Assembly (NCBI GenBank): GCA_008973525.1
Contig: WACJ01000370.1
Span: 1 to 64,000, forward strand
Length of the DNA stretch: 64,000 nt
Reading direction: 5' to 3'
Source of the DNA: Stenopsyche tienmushanensis
Lineage: Eukaryota; Arthropoda; Insecta; Trichoptera; Stenopsychidae
Shown in pieces: positions 1 to 10,777 of this stretch (positions are counted from its first letter, which is position 1; every line of letters begins with the position of its first letter). The notes below the pieces were generated by a model. That model saw only the letters and a list, made by a program, of their open reading frames with translations, ran no database searches and was not told the DNA's origin. The translations under genes and the position numbers were made by a program.

Positions 1-285
1 ATATAATCCAAATGCAAATATAGTTTTAATGTTTTTTCATGCATTGACGCTGTAAAAGTAAAACAACTTTGGTCTTTGAAAGAATGAATCATTTTGGAGC
101 AAGAAACACCATCTTTGATTGCATTTATAGCGACTAATGAAATGTTTATTCTTGTGGATTAAATGTATATTGTGGAGGTCAATTTTTAAGCAAAGGTCAT
201 ATTAATTTGATTATTGATTTTATAAACCACCACTACAGCCAATATCGAGCTAATGATTCGAGGAAACCAAACAAATGTAATAATA

Positions 286-1081
286 GATTGTCCTGTTAGG
301 AATGTCATTTTTTGAGTTAGAGTTAAATTCAAACAAAAACATTAATTAATTTAATCGATACAATGTATTCTTCTTCAGTAGATACAACCTTTTCCCCCAT
401 CGATAAATAAATGATAATCAGAAAGAGCAAGGTCAGGAGAATAAGGTGAACAGAATCGTTTGCTAATCGAGCTCCTTTAATTTGTTTTCAGTCATCTTTG
501 ATTTATGAGGTGGCCCACTATATATTTAAGAGACTTTTTACTGTTAGACTCGGTTGAGGGGTTGGTTTCTTTACCTGCTTTGAAAGCTACTGTCTTTTGC
601 ATTTTTGATTCGAGTACAACACCCATTTTTCAACTCCAGTCACATGCTAGTGTAAAAATGGTTGTTTCTTCTCTTTATCGATTAAATCATTACACGTACT
701 TGCGCGCAATGTCTTGATCTCATCAGTAATATTGTGCGGTATCTATACCGCCTGTTTTATAGTCTTTCCTATTTTTTTCAAGTGTATTTAAATACTTTTC
801 CGAAAGTATTCAAGCGTGTCTGTTAATTCTCATATAGTCTATGTTGGATTTGATTTAATTTCAGCATGTAGGATATCGTAATCCACTTTAACCTTTCTCT
901 CAGTTCGGCCGTCTCTGGCATTGACAAACAGTTAAAGATTCTCCGAGAATATCACAAATATTTTTAGTTGCAGTTGCTGCATTATTTTTTTGTAGATATT
1001 CGTAAGGTTGCCAAAAGTATGAGACACAACTGATGGTCAAAAAGTATGTATGAAAAAAACGGCATTCCTAACGGGACAATC
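286..1081 (-). mobile_element. Mariner-family transposon relic with both inverted ends
   Basis: The two ends are inverted repeats of about 28 bp: the left reads GATTGTCCTGTTAGGAATG from 286, and the right, read inwards, is GATTGTCCCGTTAGGAATG ending at 1081. Each is flanked by TA (284-285 and 1082-1083), the target duplication of Tc1/mariner elements. On the minus strand, broken transposase frames remain in the right order: an N-terminal stretch near 960-840 (ending in residues like GRPTELR followed by VDYDILHAEIKSNPT), a middle part near 740-660 (PHNITDEIKT), and the catalytic C-terminal motif PYSPDLALSDYHLF at about 421-462. Stops and frameshifts make it inactive, and at 796 bp it is shorter than the usual 1.3 kb, so it is also internally deleted. 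It sits in the last visible PLAA intron. Confidence 0.85.
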
Positions 1082-1144
1082 TAATACAATATATTTTGTT
1101 AAGCTGTGGGAATTTAATATAGCCTTTAATAATTTTACAAATAC

Positions 1145-2394
1145 CTTTAGGCCATTCCAGCATAGATTTTAATTTCCTAACAGCATCACGATCATAGTTT
1201 GCATTCTAGAAAAAAAAGAAAATTAATAAATCAATCTGGTTAGATTAAAAGGTATTAAGACTAGGCAAAATAATTAACCGGCTAATTGCCACAAATGTCT
1301 TTAGACGCAACTGAGAACCTATCACCAAAGGCTTCACACATTACAAATCTCATGTTAACTCTTTTGTAACCGGAGAATTATATGCGAGTTTTAAATTAGC
1401 CTTCTTAAAATTGCCTGGGAGTCACCAAATGTTGGAAATTATGAAGATTTGGGATCCAAAAGCATATGCAGACTCACTTTCATCCCGAAGACCAATGCGC
1501 CAACACGGTGCATCCGTACAATATTTTTACTATGCCTATATTCCACAAGCGTAAACAGTAAGTTGACAAAGTTTTATCGTAATCGGATGAACGGTATGGA
1601 AGCGCATTGAATACGGACAAACAAACATTGATTTTTATATGCCAATATTACTCGTGCAATCCTTAGAAATAAGTGGACGAAGTTTTATCGCAATTCGATG
1701 AACAGTATGACATACGTATTTCGTACGAATAAAAGTGGATTCATCTTTATATATTAAGATGTTTTTTTGAAATATTTACAAAATTTAATACCTTGCATGA
1801 TTTGCATTTTTTTACTTCGCGCTCCCTAAATGAAATAAAGTCCCTCAAATCAACCTCTATTACATGGTAGATTATTTATTTAAATTGTGTTCAAAATATT
1901 ATGGCTTCTGGAGACAGTTTCGGTTTTTCATATGTGGCAGTTAACAAATTAAGAATTTAATTTTTATTATTACCTGATCTGCTAGTCTTACTACTAAATG
2001 AATATCATTTTCACTAATTTTGTATTTATGGTCGAGATTTAGATTGAACTCCAACAATTTTTCTAAAATGGCAGAACAATTTCCTTTATCAAATCTGAAA
2101 TGATCAAATATTTATCATAACAAAATTTATAAACACATTTAGATCTAGGTCTTTATGAATGCAGAAGTTTCAGCTTCTATTAATTATTTAAAATATGAAT
2201 CAAAAAAACACCTTAAATAAGATTTATGTGGAAAATAATTAGTCGTTGGAGGAGCAGATTGTATTATAGTGTTTGCAGTAGTTGTATAGCTCGAAGAACC
2301 AGTAAAAGGATCTGCATTACCGGCAACGACGTTTGAATTTTGATTTGTACCAGGTACATAACGACCTTCACCAGTAAACGGATCAACAAAGGAA
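1145..2394 (-). other. PLAA: PLAA exons 10-12: DPFTG repeats and start of PUL region
   Basis: Exon 10 (2394-2212) has two copies of a DPFTG motif ([12 protein letters not shown] and [11 protein letters not shown]) followed by NYFPHK, as in animal PLAA, where the motif is repeated before a YFP(K/H)K segment. Exon 11 (2094-1974) encodes [17 protein letters not shown], the family linker ending in [11 protein letters not shown]. Exon 12 (1205-1145) encodes [20 protein letters not shown], the start of the PUL armadillo repeats that contact p97/Cdc48 in the family. Between exons 11 and 12 lies a 768-bp intron with a repeat. The next intron is longer than 1.1 kb and runs off the window. Confidence 0.9.
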
Positions 2395-4938
2395 CTGCAA
2401 AATAAATGAAACAAATTGTTATTTAATTTTGTCGTGAGGCATGCGTTATCTATTTTTAAATATTCACCTGTCCGTGACCATAGGTACAGAATCACGCTTA
2501 GAATTTGTAACGATGAAATTAGCCACTTGTTCTAGATACACTTGTGGTAAATGATTTCTGAAAAATTAATTAGTATTATAAATGTTGTTTTCAAAATGGC
2601 ATTCTATATTAAGAAGCAGAACATACTTCAAAAGAAAAAAAATTAATACTTGTGAATAAAACTCTGTGCTGCGTGCCAAGGGTCTTCAGTCATATTATAT
2701 GGTAATTTTATTGCAGGTTTACCATCTTCAATATCGACATTGAATACGAAATCATATTCCTAAAAAAATAAAATTTTAATATAAGGTTTCAAATTAAAAA
2801 AATAAATAAAGTAAAAAGAGCTTTAACGTTAAAATATTAAAGATATCCAAAATTATTGTATAATTCCCGGTGGAATACGATGTAACATATTTTTTAATGA
2901 TATGATTGTTAAAAAGGTTAAAACATGCCATTACAAAAATATTTATAGAAACAGGAATTTTCTAAAAAGTTCATCAAACCACATTTTATAATTATGAATA
3001 TAAATATCAATTGTTGATTATTGTTGACCTTTCCTTGATAGAGCTGCTTGCCTTCGGTGGGTTTTGCGGATCCCGTCACTTCTCCCAATTCGTTCCACGT
3101 TTGCGTCGCTGCACTCCAAGAATAACATTTCACTTTTTCTCCTGATCTTACGAGTTTCGTTTGTCCGTCAGTTTTACCAGGTTGAAATAAAGCTTCGGGG
3201 CCTGGAAGTCTATAAAAATGCATAAAATAGTCGGCATTTATATTGAAATTTAGTACGCCATATAGGAGGAAGAAATGTAGCTGAGAAAAATACACACTCA
3301 GTTACTTTAAAACCTCCTATTTCTTGAGTGGAGGCTTCGAGTTGTACTTTTACACTATCTTCAAAAGTTTTTAGAACATCTTCGTCCGCTTGTCGTTTAG
3401 GATCTTTTGTAAAAACTCTCACTATTCCATCACTCGAACCTGCAGTTAGAATTGAGTAAAATAGAATTAAATACAATATGTTGTTTGACAAATGATATCG
3501 TTGACAAAGAGAAAAGGCAAATTAAATAGACAAGACTGAGGATTTGCATACCGACTACAATGTCTCCGTTGGTTAAACAGGCCACGCCCCAAGCAGACAT
3601 GGCAGGAAGAGTAATAGTACACACATTGTCACCCGCTGACCACACTCTGACAGTGGAGTCTTCACCGCAGGATACAAAGCAATGACCTTCAACGTAGGGA
3701 TTTGCAACGACACTGTTGAAGTACATTAAAGCAAAATTAAAGATTGAGACACGAGAAAATAAATTTTATAATCAATTTAAAATGAGCATACCTATAAATA
3801 TAATTTGAATGGCCATAGAAAGTATTTATACATTCCCCTGCGTTTGTCCAAAGACGAATTGATGCATCATTAGCGCAACTTAAAAATGTCACTTCATCGG
3901 CGACAGCTAATGCTCTGACACAGTCCGTGTGACCTGATAATGTAATAAATTAAATGATTTGAAGTGAAAAAATGATATATATATATATATATTACACAAA
4001 GGAGCTAATTTACCGCTTAAGGATTTGATCTTTTTTCCTTCTCGGCTCCAGAGAATAATACTTTTGTCAGCTGATGCCGTTGCAATGGAGCCATTTCCGA
4101 GCTCGATGATGCCCCAGACGACGGCTTCGTGTCCGGACAGAACGAGCGGGGGCTTATCCGGTTCGTCTGCTGACCACACGCGGCCCGTACTATCCCAGCT
4201 GGCACTATGACAGAACGATAGTAAAAAACGAGTCGAGTCATTTCGTCGATAGAAATGTTCAATAAATACCTCAAAATTGTGCCAGGTAGTTGACCAGGGG
4301 AGACGCAACACACTGTATTTTCATGTCCCTTGAGCACGAGAACGGGTGATGGATCTTGAATACTGTATCCGCAGACAGTCTTATCATTGCTTCCGGTGAC
4401 GACTAATCCTTCGGGAAAGTTTCGACAGGATTTCAGATAGCAGACGGAAGACACGAAGTTCGTGTGACCCTTGAACGTTATCACGTTCGAAAAGTCTCTA
4501 ACGCTGAAAATTAAAAGTCGTTTCATTTCAGATTTGTGTCTCTCCTAGATTTAAATTGATTTGATATTCTGATAGTTAAATTTTATAAAAGGATATTTTT
4601 TGTCCAGCATGACATTATAATTTAGCGATAAAATTTGAATACGTCGTTCATCGCTTCCATAACAATGGAAGTTTCGGTTGGTTTTCTAGCCAAGGCGAGC
4701 GCTAAATGCGCCGAAGAAGATAATTCAAGCGCAGTGTTTCAAAAAATGCATGCGGAACGAATCGCGAGTTTGAAGTTGAGAGAATCGAATAGGAAACGCA
4801 CCCGGTGGGATGCCAGAGCCGCGCGGTGGCGTCTCTCGACGCGGAGAGGATGCACCCATCCGGAGAGACGGCGACGCCGCGCACATCCAGCGAATGTCCC
4901 GACAGCTCGCAGGATAGTCTATAATCACCGACCGACAT
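1145..4938 (-). CDS. PLAA: Phospholipase A2-activating protein homologue (WD40-PFU-PUL), 3' end outside window
   Basis: Twelve exons, all with GT/AG borders and matching phases, give 584 codons plus one base of a protein that follows the PLAA/Doa1 family domain order: WD40 propeller, PFU domain, DPFTG repeats, PUL region. Family members bind ubiquitin and work with the AAA ATPase p97/Cdc48 in ubiquitin-dependent sorting and turnover. The exons are 4938-4802, 4503-4270, 4204-4014, 3933-3792, 3712-3552, 3439-3298, 3209-3029, 2759-2650, 2557-2468, 2394-2212, 2094-1974 and 1205-1145. The start at 4938 ([15 protein letters not shown]) matches the family N-terminus and has A at -3. The frame stays open upstream to an ATG at 5007, but that extension has no family counterpart. 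The last exon ends in phase 1 with a GTATTT donor. About 200 residues, most of the PUL armadillo domain, must lie left of position 1. Introns are mostly 66-400 bp. Confidence 0.93.
1448..1660 (+). repeat. Interspersed repeat, LINE-tail-like, copy 1
   Basis: This block matches 7438-7670 (opposite strand) and 39836-40022. The shared core is gcgccaa...gtgcat...atatttttactatgc, then gtaaacagtaagttgac, aagttttatcgtaatcggatga and a 3' part with acggacaaacaaacattga followed by a T-rich run. A second, weaker partial copy of the 3' part follows at 1680-1735. The 3' tail resembles the 3' UTR ends of RTE-type LINEs by eye, but no coding part is present, so the class is inferred. It lies in PLAA intron 11. 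Confidence 0.55.
2468..3209 (-). other. PLAA: PLAA exons 7-9: PFU ubiquitin-binding domain
   Basis: Exons 3209-3029, 2759-2650 and 2557-2468 encode the PFU (PLAA family ubiquitin-binding) domain. It runs from [17 protein letters not shown] through [10 protein letters not shown] and [18 protein letters not shown] to [18 protein letters not shown] and the helix [16 protein letters not shown]. Order and spacing are those of the family, including the LPYN...DPW segment. The 3' splice site of exon 8 follows a T-rich tract (ttttttttag). Exon 7 leaves a GTCAAC donor in phase 0, which is weaker than the others but is the only one that joins to the family sequence. Confidence 0.92.
3298..4938 (-). other. 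PLAA: PLAA exons 1-6: seven-bladed WD40 propeller
   Basis: Seven repeats can be followed across six exons. The GH and W(D/F) ends of the blades are: GHSLDVRG to DATARLW (exon 1), GHTNFVSS to DKTVCGYS (exon 2), GHENTVCC to DSTGRVW (exons 2-3), GHEAVVWG to DKSIILW (exon 3), GHTDCVRA to DASIRLW (exon 4), GHSNYIY to DSTVRVW (exons 4-5), and WGVACL to DGIVRVF (exons 5-6). In the family this propeller binds ubiquitin. Every splice junction restores the reading frame, for example G-G-C across intron 1 and A-G-T across intron 2. Exon 6 uses a GTGTGT donor after GA, which gives Glu before LPGPEAL; an alternative GTAACT donor 9 bases earlier would break the frame into exon 7. Confidence 0.93.
3975..3992. 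repeat. (AT)n microsatellite in PLAA intron 3
   Basis: Nine AT units in a row. A similar run lies at 22959-22975. Confidence 0.8.
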
Positions 4939-5449
4939 CTTAGCCGCACTGTCATGAAAACCGGCCACAGACAACGAATATGCCAGACGTTGACGCATAG
5001 ACCACACGCCGAACCGGTCAAAAGCGGCCGTTATTCATTGGCGTCGAATAATGTTAAAATGTAACTTTTGTTATTGAAAATAATGTTTATTTCCATTAAA
5101 ATGTATTTTTTTTATTATTAATATATATAAGCATATTTTTATTTGTGATATATTCAGATATTTTATTGATTGATTTTTTTTTAATATACAAAATAGCTTA
5201 TTGTAGAATAAGAATATTATCAAAATTAAGTTAGAAATATTTAATAAGTTGTTGTTTTTAAATATAGAGCGATATAGTTTATGCATTTATTTAATAAAAA
5301 AACTTGTGAAGTATTGCGAATTTTATTTTTGTTGATTGTTAAATTAAAAGTATGATTGTTGATGTTATGTAATGATTAATATGATTCGAATTGATAGGTG
5401 TGTGTAAGATTGCATCGTATCGAGGAGATGTTATCAGTGGGGTTTTGAT
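4939..5449. promoter_or_regulatory. Probable shared promoter region between two head-to-head genes
   Basis: The PLAA start codon (4938, minus) and the start codon of the plus-strand gene (5450) are 511 bp apart and point away from each other. The core 5040-5400 is very AT-rich and has no supported exon, while both sides are GC- and CpG-rich. No clear TATA box or initiator could be fixed, and transcription starts are unknown. The arrangement is seen in the sequence; the promoter role is inferred. Confidence 0.5.
5428..5448 (+). other. Possible upstream ORF of the 5450 gene
   Basis: ATG at 5428 opens six codons and a TGA that ends one base before the proposed start ATG at 5450, in another frame. 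If the transcript starts upstream of 5428, this short frame could lower or condition translation of the main frame. The transcript start is not known. Confidence 0.25.
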
Positions 5450-5665
5450 ATGGTCGCTGATTTGGCGCGCGATTTTGAAAAGGATCTCGTTGGCGACCCT
5501 GACGGGAGCTCGGGCGCTCGGAGTGGGGCGGGAGCCGGAGCTCAGTCGGCAGTGGCGGCTGCAGTGCGGTGCGAGATGGCGGGGTGTGTTCTGCGCCGCG
5601 GATTGTTAGCCGCGCGAATCGCGTTTCCGCCGCCTACGCCCGCGTCTTCTCCGCTCGCTCCCGCG
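5450..5665 (+). CDS. First coding exon of an unidentified plus-strand gene
   Basis: A GC- and CpG-rich open frame of 72 codons, in strong contrast to the AT-rich surroundings, starts with MVADLARDFEKDLVGD and goes on through a Gly/Ala/Ser-rich stretch to a Pro-rich end (FPPPTPASSPLAPA). It stops at a strong donor, CGCG|GTAAGT, in phase 0. The ATG has G at -3. I do not recognise the protein. Two other frames are also open here because of the base composition, but only this frame joins without a stop to the exon at 58431-58521. It may also be partly 5' UTR. No domain, signal peptide or membrane segment is visible. Its position opposite PLAA suggests a shared promoter. Confidence 0.5.
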
Positions 5666-6560
5666 GTAAGTCGCGTCACGAGCTCCCTCTCAGAGCGCGA
5701 CTTCGAGTCGCCGGCCTCGGTCAACTTTTACCGTCTGTCCGATTCAAACTTTCAAAATTCGTCGGGAAGAATCGGAGCCGACCCGTCGTCGCGCGGAGAG
5801 GCGATCCTGCGTTGACGTTTCGAACGTCAAAATGTTATTTTTTTTATATTCCGAAGCGGTCCTAAGAGCGATCTCGTGTCGTCCTAGACCGGCGACTCTT
5901 TGGATCCGCATTTCAGGCGCCGGCGTTTTCGGAAGTCGAATCGTGCACGTTTCCATGTCGAGCGGATCGCGCTATTTTGTTTACGTCGCGTCGATAAGGT
6001 CCGACGTCCGATACCGTCGAAATCGAAACCGTAGCCGAAAAACGAGCATCCATGCATAAATTTTGAATCGCACGCGAGGTAAATTCGTAATTATGCAAAG
6101 TAACAATACTACAATTCGACGCGTCGATTGCCTATTTTTGTTTCATGCGATATCGTTCCGATAGTAAGAATCTAATAGTAAACCGGTTCTGCATATTTTA
6201 CGTTCGATAGCGAGTATTCCGCTTCGATCGAACCCATACTGTTCGATCCGAATCTCGATTAAACCGTGCCGTACTTAATTATCGCAAAATTAAATGACCT
6301 CATGCGAAAACCACATCTGCTTTTTTTCAGAGTCGAAAAATGACGACACACGACCGAATTGTGTCGCGTTACAATCGTAAATATAAAAGACGTCGCCATG
6401 CATTATTTTTAATTCGATCGCCGAGATTTGATTTACCGCCCGGATCTACTGTCACTTTGACAGCCGGCCGAAGATCGCTTAAGACCTCCATTTAAAAACA
6501 ATTCTCACCGGTGCTCGTAAAACAAACGAACTACGCTTTGATAATTCAAAATACGTTCTT
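5666..6560. other. CpG-rich flank after the first exon, no gene assigned
   Basis: Right after the donor at 5665 the sequence stays rich in CG and TCG for almost 0.9 kb before falling to the AT-rich background. Short open frames in several phases come from this composition and do not resemble known proteins. It looks like the downstream part of a CpG-rich promoter zone in intron 1. An acceptor-like tract (ctttttttcag) at 6319-6330 precedes an ATG, but no donor or family signal supports an exon. Confidence 0.4.
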
Positions 6561-7437
6561 TTAAATAGTTTGATTGATCAGCCGTGCCGTTTCGAAATAC
6601 AATTTTATGGTTAAGATAACTATTAAATTAACCATCGAGATAAGTCTCGATTTAACGATAAGTTTTATTCTCTGATATAATCGTTTATATTCATACAAAA
6701 ACCAATGAATTGTTTTCATTGCTATTAGATATTTATACGTTTAAACACCAATAAAAATATTTAAAAACTTTTACTGATTTATCTTTTTTTGCTTCGGCGT
6801 TCGTGCGTATATTAACCCTTTTAGTGTCGAACAACGATATGTCGCCAATGTTAACACTTGCAAAAAGTGCCAACGCCGATATATCGTCGTGTACGCGATG
6901 TCGCCTTGTTATTATTACAATACTCACTACAATAAGTTTATTTTGAAAGCACAATTGCGACAGTGTGAAAAGTTATTTAAAAATTGCATTTTAATCATGA
7001 TAATTAGTAAACAATGAACAAACAATTTTTAAGCCTTAATAACTTTTAATGAAGAAGAAATCATTAAAAGATGATCAATGATAATCCTAGAGGGTTTTGG
7101 ATGGATACAATATTATAAATGTTTCTTGCTTATATCAATCTTCGAGACGATAATTTAGAGTTTCTACTGATCTATTCAAATATAATTTTAAATTATGTAA
7201 TGATAATTTTGCAAATTGTTCAAAGATCTATTCCTATTTAAATGATCGAATCCTAGATTAACCAGTAGAAAACGAAATAGGTTTAAAGCTAATAAATCTG
7301 TCAGTGACTCGATAATACTTTTGGCATTTACTGAAATAATATCTCTCGATTCGACATTAATGTACGAAAATGGCCAAAAATGAGGATTTGGGTGACCTAG
7401 ATGAATGGATATGTGATGATAATAATAATGTAATATA

Positions 7438-7670
7438 TAAAAATTGTGTTTGTTCGTATGTAATGCGCTGCCATACCGTTCATCCGATTGCAATAAAACT
7501 TCGTCAACTTACTGTTTACACTCGCGGGTATAACATAAGCATAGTAAAAATATTGTATGGATGCACCATGTTGGCGCATATTGGTCTGGTGAAATGAAGT
7601 TTGGGCTGCGGGTCGGTCAATTATGTCAGTCTTCGAGACGAGAGCGAATGTGCATATGATTTTGGAACCC
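7438..7670 (-). repeat. LINE-tail-like interspersed repeat, copy 2
   Basis: Reverse-strand copy of the repeat at 1448-1660: read on the minus strand it has atatgcgccaacatggtgca, a run ending in tactatgctta, gtaaacagtaagttgac and gcaatcggatgaacggtatg, and ends in acgaacaaacacaattttta. It continues into a shared upstream part (gttccaaaatcatatgcaca). It lies inside the TTAA-flanked element. Confidence 0.55.
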
Positions 7671-7834
7671 AGCTCTTCGGCTCGAGCTACACTTGATCTG
7701 AATTAATAATTTTTTTTCAAATAATTATTAAGCGCTTATGGTTTTGTAACGCATGCCGGGTATACGCTAGTTGGTTATAAATATAATGATACTAGAATTT
7801 TGATATTGTACTAACCACACAAATCACTTGCTTT

Positions 7835-8115
7835 TAGGGATTCTGAAGTCTCGATCTTCTCAAAGCTCCGGGACACTAGACTTTTATTTTATTTTTAATG
7901 TATTTGAACATTGTTTTTCATATTTCAAATACATTTTTTATGCCTTGTACCCTGTTATAAATGCTTTCATTCGATACAAACCGGACATTTCGACGAATTT
8001 CAAGGGTTTTTGCCACATTATAAATCACAAAGTCTCGAGTCCTAGAACTTTTCGTTGAAACTCGAAACAGCAAAAAAGCCCGAATGTCCCGAAATGTCTC
8101 GACACAGAATCCCTA
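7835..8115. mobile_element. hAT-type MITE with perfect 8-bp target duplication
   Basis: Inverted ends TAGGGATTCTG (7835) and CAGAATCCCTA (ending 8115) enclose 281 bp. Both sides carry the identical octamer CTTGCTTT (7827-7834 and 8116-8123), the 8-bp duplication expected of hAT transposition. There is further complementarity just inside the ends (CCGGGAC near 7869 and GTCCCG near 8088). No coding capacity. The tip resembles that of the larger hAT family found five times in this window (TAGGGAATCC), so one source transposase could have served both. Confidence 0.85.
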
Positions 8116-8458
8116 CTTGCTTTATAGCAGTTTTGTCAAATTATTTAATTTCAGCATTCATTTTGTTGCAAATTCTTCAAAATGCTTTATACTATGTGTT
8201 CTATATCAAACTATGGCCAAACGATCATTCTTATTATTTGCAAATACGGTTTAAAAAATAAAATTGATTTCTGAATTTTTATTTGTATGATTTAAAAAAA
8301 AAACGTTGGAATACTATTGCATTGATCTATTTTCTATTTATTTTGTAATATGCTCCTTTTTTAAAATAACATTTTTACTTTTTTAAATTATTTTTTTCTC
8401 AAATTTTATCAAATTACGTTTATATTGTCTCGGCATTTTTCGGCACTAAAAGGGTTAA

Positions 8459-10257
8459 AATGTGATAATGTTTATAATTATTACCCAAATAAAGTCATTT
8501 TATTGGTTTTAAATGAATGCAAATATATATGATATAAAGAGTAATCGTTTTTTATATTGCAATACGGCAATAAAAACAGTGGGCATTTTTTTTTCAATTT
8601 AGCGTTTATTATCAATGTTTTACAAGTGTACGTCAACATTGGTAAAATATATTGATCAAACACTCAATTAATAGTCTCAGTATTTACAGGAAATCAGAGT
8701 AAAGTTTGGATTTTATTTCGATATTATTCGATCTATTTGGATATACACCCGATCCCCTTTTTGCACGTGTTTTCATTGCGCGGTTTTGAAATAACACGAC
8801 CGAGAAAATGAAAAAAAATTGGTTGGTTGCACTTTCAAAGTTTTCCCATAAAATGCTATTTATAATAAATAAATTATTTAGTGTTGAAAAGATGGCTCAT
8901 ATATGATCGTTAGCCTCAAAGTGTGATTACTTAACTGCAGTAATGGGCATGCTGGTAAACCATGCACAAGAAACTACGCTCGTGTGCACCGGGCATTGTG
9001 AAATATTTTGCAGTATTGTTTATATTGCGTCCCTATTGAAACGTGAAATAAAAATGATATGCACACTTAGGTTTTCATTTATCGTAAATCCTATAAAACT
9101 ATTTGTTTATTCGTATTCTTATCTATTTGTTTTCTTCTTATTAAACAAAGTCTATTGATGATTATAACACATCTCTTTTTATTTTTCTTATAGATATTTT
9201 TTTATTTGAAGATCTAGGAGACAAAATTAAGATCTTTGCAGTTTTTATGTTGAGATATTTCAATGTCCTTCATAACTATGTAATTTATAATTCCAACTTC
9301 TACTGTAATATGACATTTGTTTGAAGTTTGGCGGTATCTTGAAGAATATAAAATGCTGTGTATCGTATTTGTAATAAATTAACTTGGACCTTTTTTTATA
9401 TCTCCGTATATTGTGTAGAACTTTATTTGCAGATGTCTGAGGTTTGGTGGTATTTAAGCTTGTTAAATGTAATTGGAAATGTTGGGAACGTAATTTACTA
9501 AGCGCGCGATTTTCGCGAAAATCGTGTTCTACTGCTCTTCAAGAAACTTTTATATTTGATAAATCCTTGTTTATTATTAGGACGTTCGGACTTCAAATGT
9601 ATATGAACAATGTTGGCAGCAAAAACGTTTTGCTTTTATTGTTTATTTATTGCATTTTTCTTGTTCCGCGTCCAGCAACGACCATCGAACGAAGTAATTT
9701 GACGAATCATCAATTTCCATTCGTCATTAGCTTCCCAACTCATCCGTTCGAGCAATTTCGTTATAGTTGCCGTAATCCACAGGGTTTCTGGGATAATTTA
9801 ATCCTTATAATGTGATATACGACAGTTTAACTGCCGAGAATATGCGGAACACGAGCATGAAGCACGACAATCCTTTGGTCGACGATAATTTTGTCTCTCT
9901 GGCACTTTGCCCTTGCCGCTGGGTCCCTCTGCTCTTTGGGCATAACAAATATTTTCGATCGTCTCCAACGCACTACCGCGTAACTTGAATAGTTGACTTG
10001 ATTATTGCCTCCTTTACAAAGTATGCTTTCCGCAAAATTGAGAGTGATTACCCATTATCGTACAATTTCAATTTTGAGTTATTAACACTAAGTCTTTACT
10101 AGATCCAGTTCAGTCCCAAACATTTATATCGATTTGGTAACGGTTTTCATTCCGACAAGAATAATGGTTTTTCTGGTTTTCGATTTCATTTCGGTTTGAA
10201 TCCTGGTTTTCATCATAAAAAATACATGTATTGAAAGATCAATTCAATTGCCTTTTG
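8459..10257. other. Gene-free stretch
   Basis: AT-rich DNA without a supported exon. A 123-codon plus frame at 9444-9815 contains a hydrophobic stretch (NVLLLLFIYCIFLVP) after an internal Met at 9600, but has no recognised family. The part 9500-10010 is richer in GC than its surroundings. It includes an 18-bp perfect palindrome at 9506-9523. Confidence 0.4.
9506..9523. repeat. 18-bp perfect palindrome
   Basis: CGATTTTCGCGAAAATCG is identical to its own reverse complement. Possible protein-binding site or chance; no partner sites were seen nearby. Confidence 0.6.
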
Positions 10258-10777
10258 TACTGATGATAAAATTCCTTTCTGCTGAGACGCGGACTAAAAC
10301 TCGCACAATTCCCGATTTCCCGACAAATTATTTATTCCCGCCGCTGCAGATGAATACTTATATACTATAATACTTTGATGTGACTCGTAATTATATTACG
10401 GAGGAATACAAAAATTCTGAACCCCGTATCTATTATATTTCATATCGATATTCCCATTATTAGAGTCGAGGTGTAGTAAATACATCACCGGTAGGGAAAG
10501 GTTAATATAAAAATTTGAAAAACATATACGTACTGTATACATAGATTAGACAGTTACTGCTCCTAGGCGTCGCCTAAGCTCGCCAATTAGTAATTACGCC
10601 ACTGTTTCCAAGCGTCCAGATTTCGGTGGGAATGTCTCGATTTAGTAAGTCTTCATTGTGTTGGTGAGGTGTAGGATTTCTGTTAGATAAAAATTTCAAT
10701 ACCGAATTTTTCGGGATTAAGTTTATTAATTTCATGAGCATCTAAAACTGTCTGGGATCCCGGGATTGGATTCCCTA
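10258..10777 (-). mobile_element. hAT family element, copy A (5'-end fragment)
   Basis: First of five related copies (10.3, 18.0, 31.6, 46.5 and 60.0 kb), all in the same orientation. Shared landmarks, left to right, are cctttctgctgagac, gctgcagatgaatacttata, ccccgtatctattatatttc, acatcaccggtagggaaa, tcgccaattagta and gattggattcccta. The right end TAGGGAATCCAATCCCGGG (read inwards from 10777) is a hAT-type terminus. This copy starts at the ctgctgag part and lacks the transposase C-terminal segment, so the left end is missing. Confidence 0.75.

Larger units (their letters stand above)
6813..8458. mobile_element. piggyBac-like non-autonomous element flanked by TTAA
   Basis: The left end reads TTAACCCTTTTAGTGTCGA from 6813. 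The right end, read inwards from 8458, is TTAACCCTTTTAGTGCCGA. TTAA targets with CCCTTT inverted ends are the hallmark of the piggyBac superfamily. Near the left end there are subterminal GTGTCG/GTCGCC repeats between 6830 and 6905. No transposase frame remains in the 1.6 kb. Two other elements lie inside: a LINE-tail-like repeat (7438-7670) and a hAT MITE (7835-8115), so part of its length is later insertion. The pairing of the two ends is inferred from their match and opposite orientation. Confidence 0.65.

Noticed and set aside
4702..5007. Longer PLAA start at 5007 (extra 23 residues)
   Set aside because: The extension has no counterpart in the family, while the start at 4938 aligns with the known N-terminus.
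6331..6400. Acceptor-like tract at 6319-6330 followed by an ATG
   Set aside because: No donor in a sensible place and no continuing frame; probably compositional.
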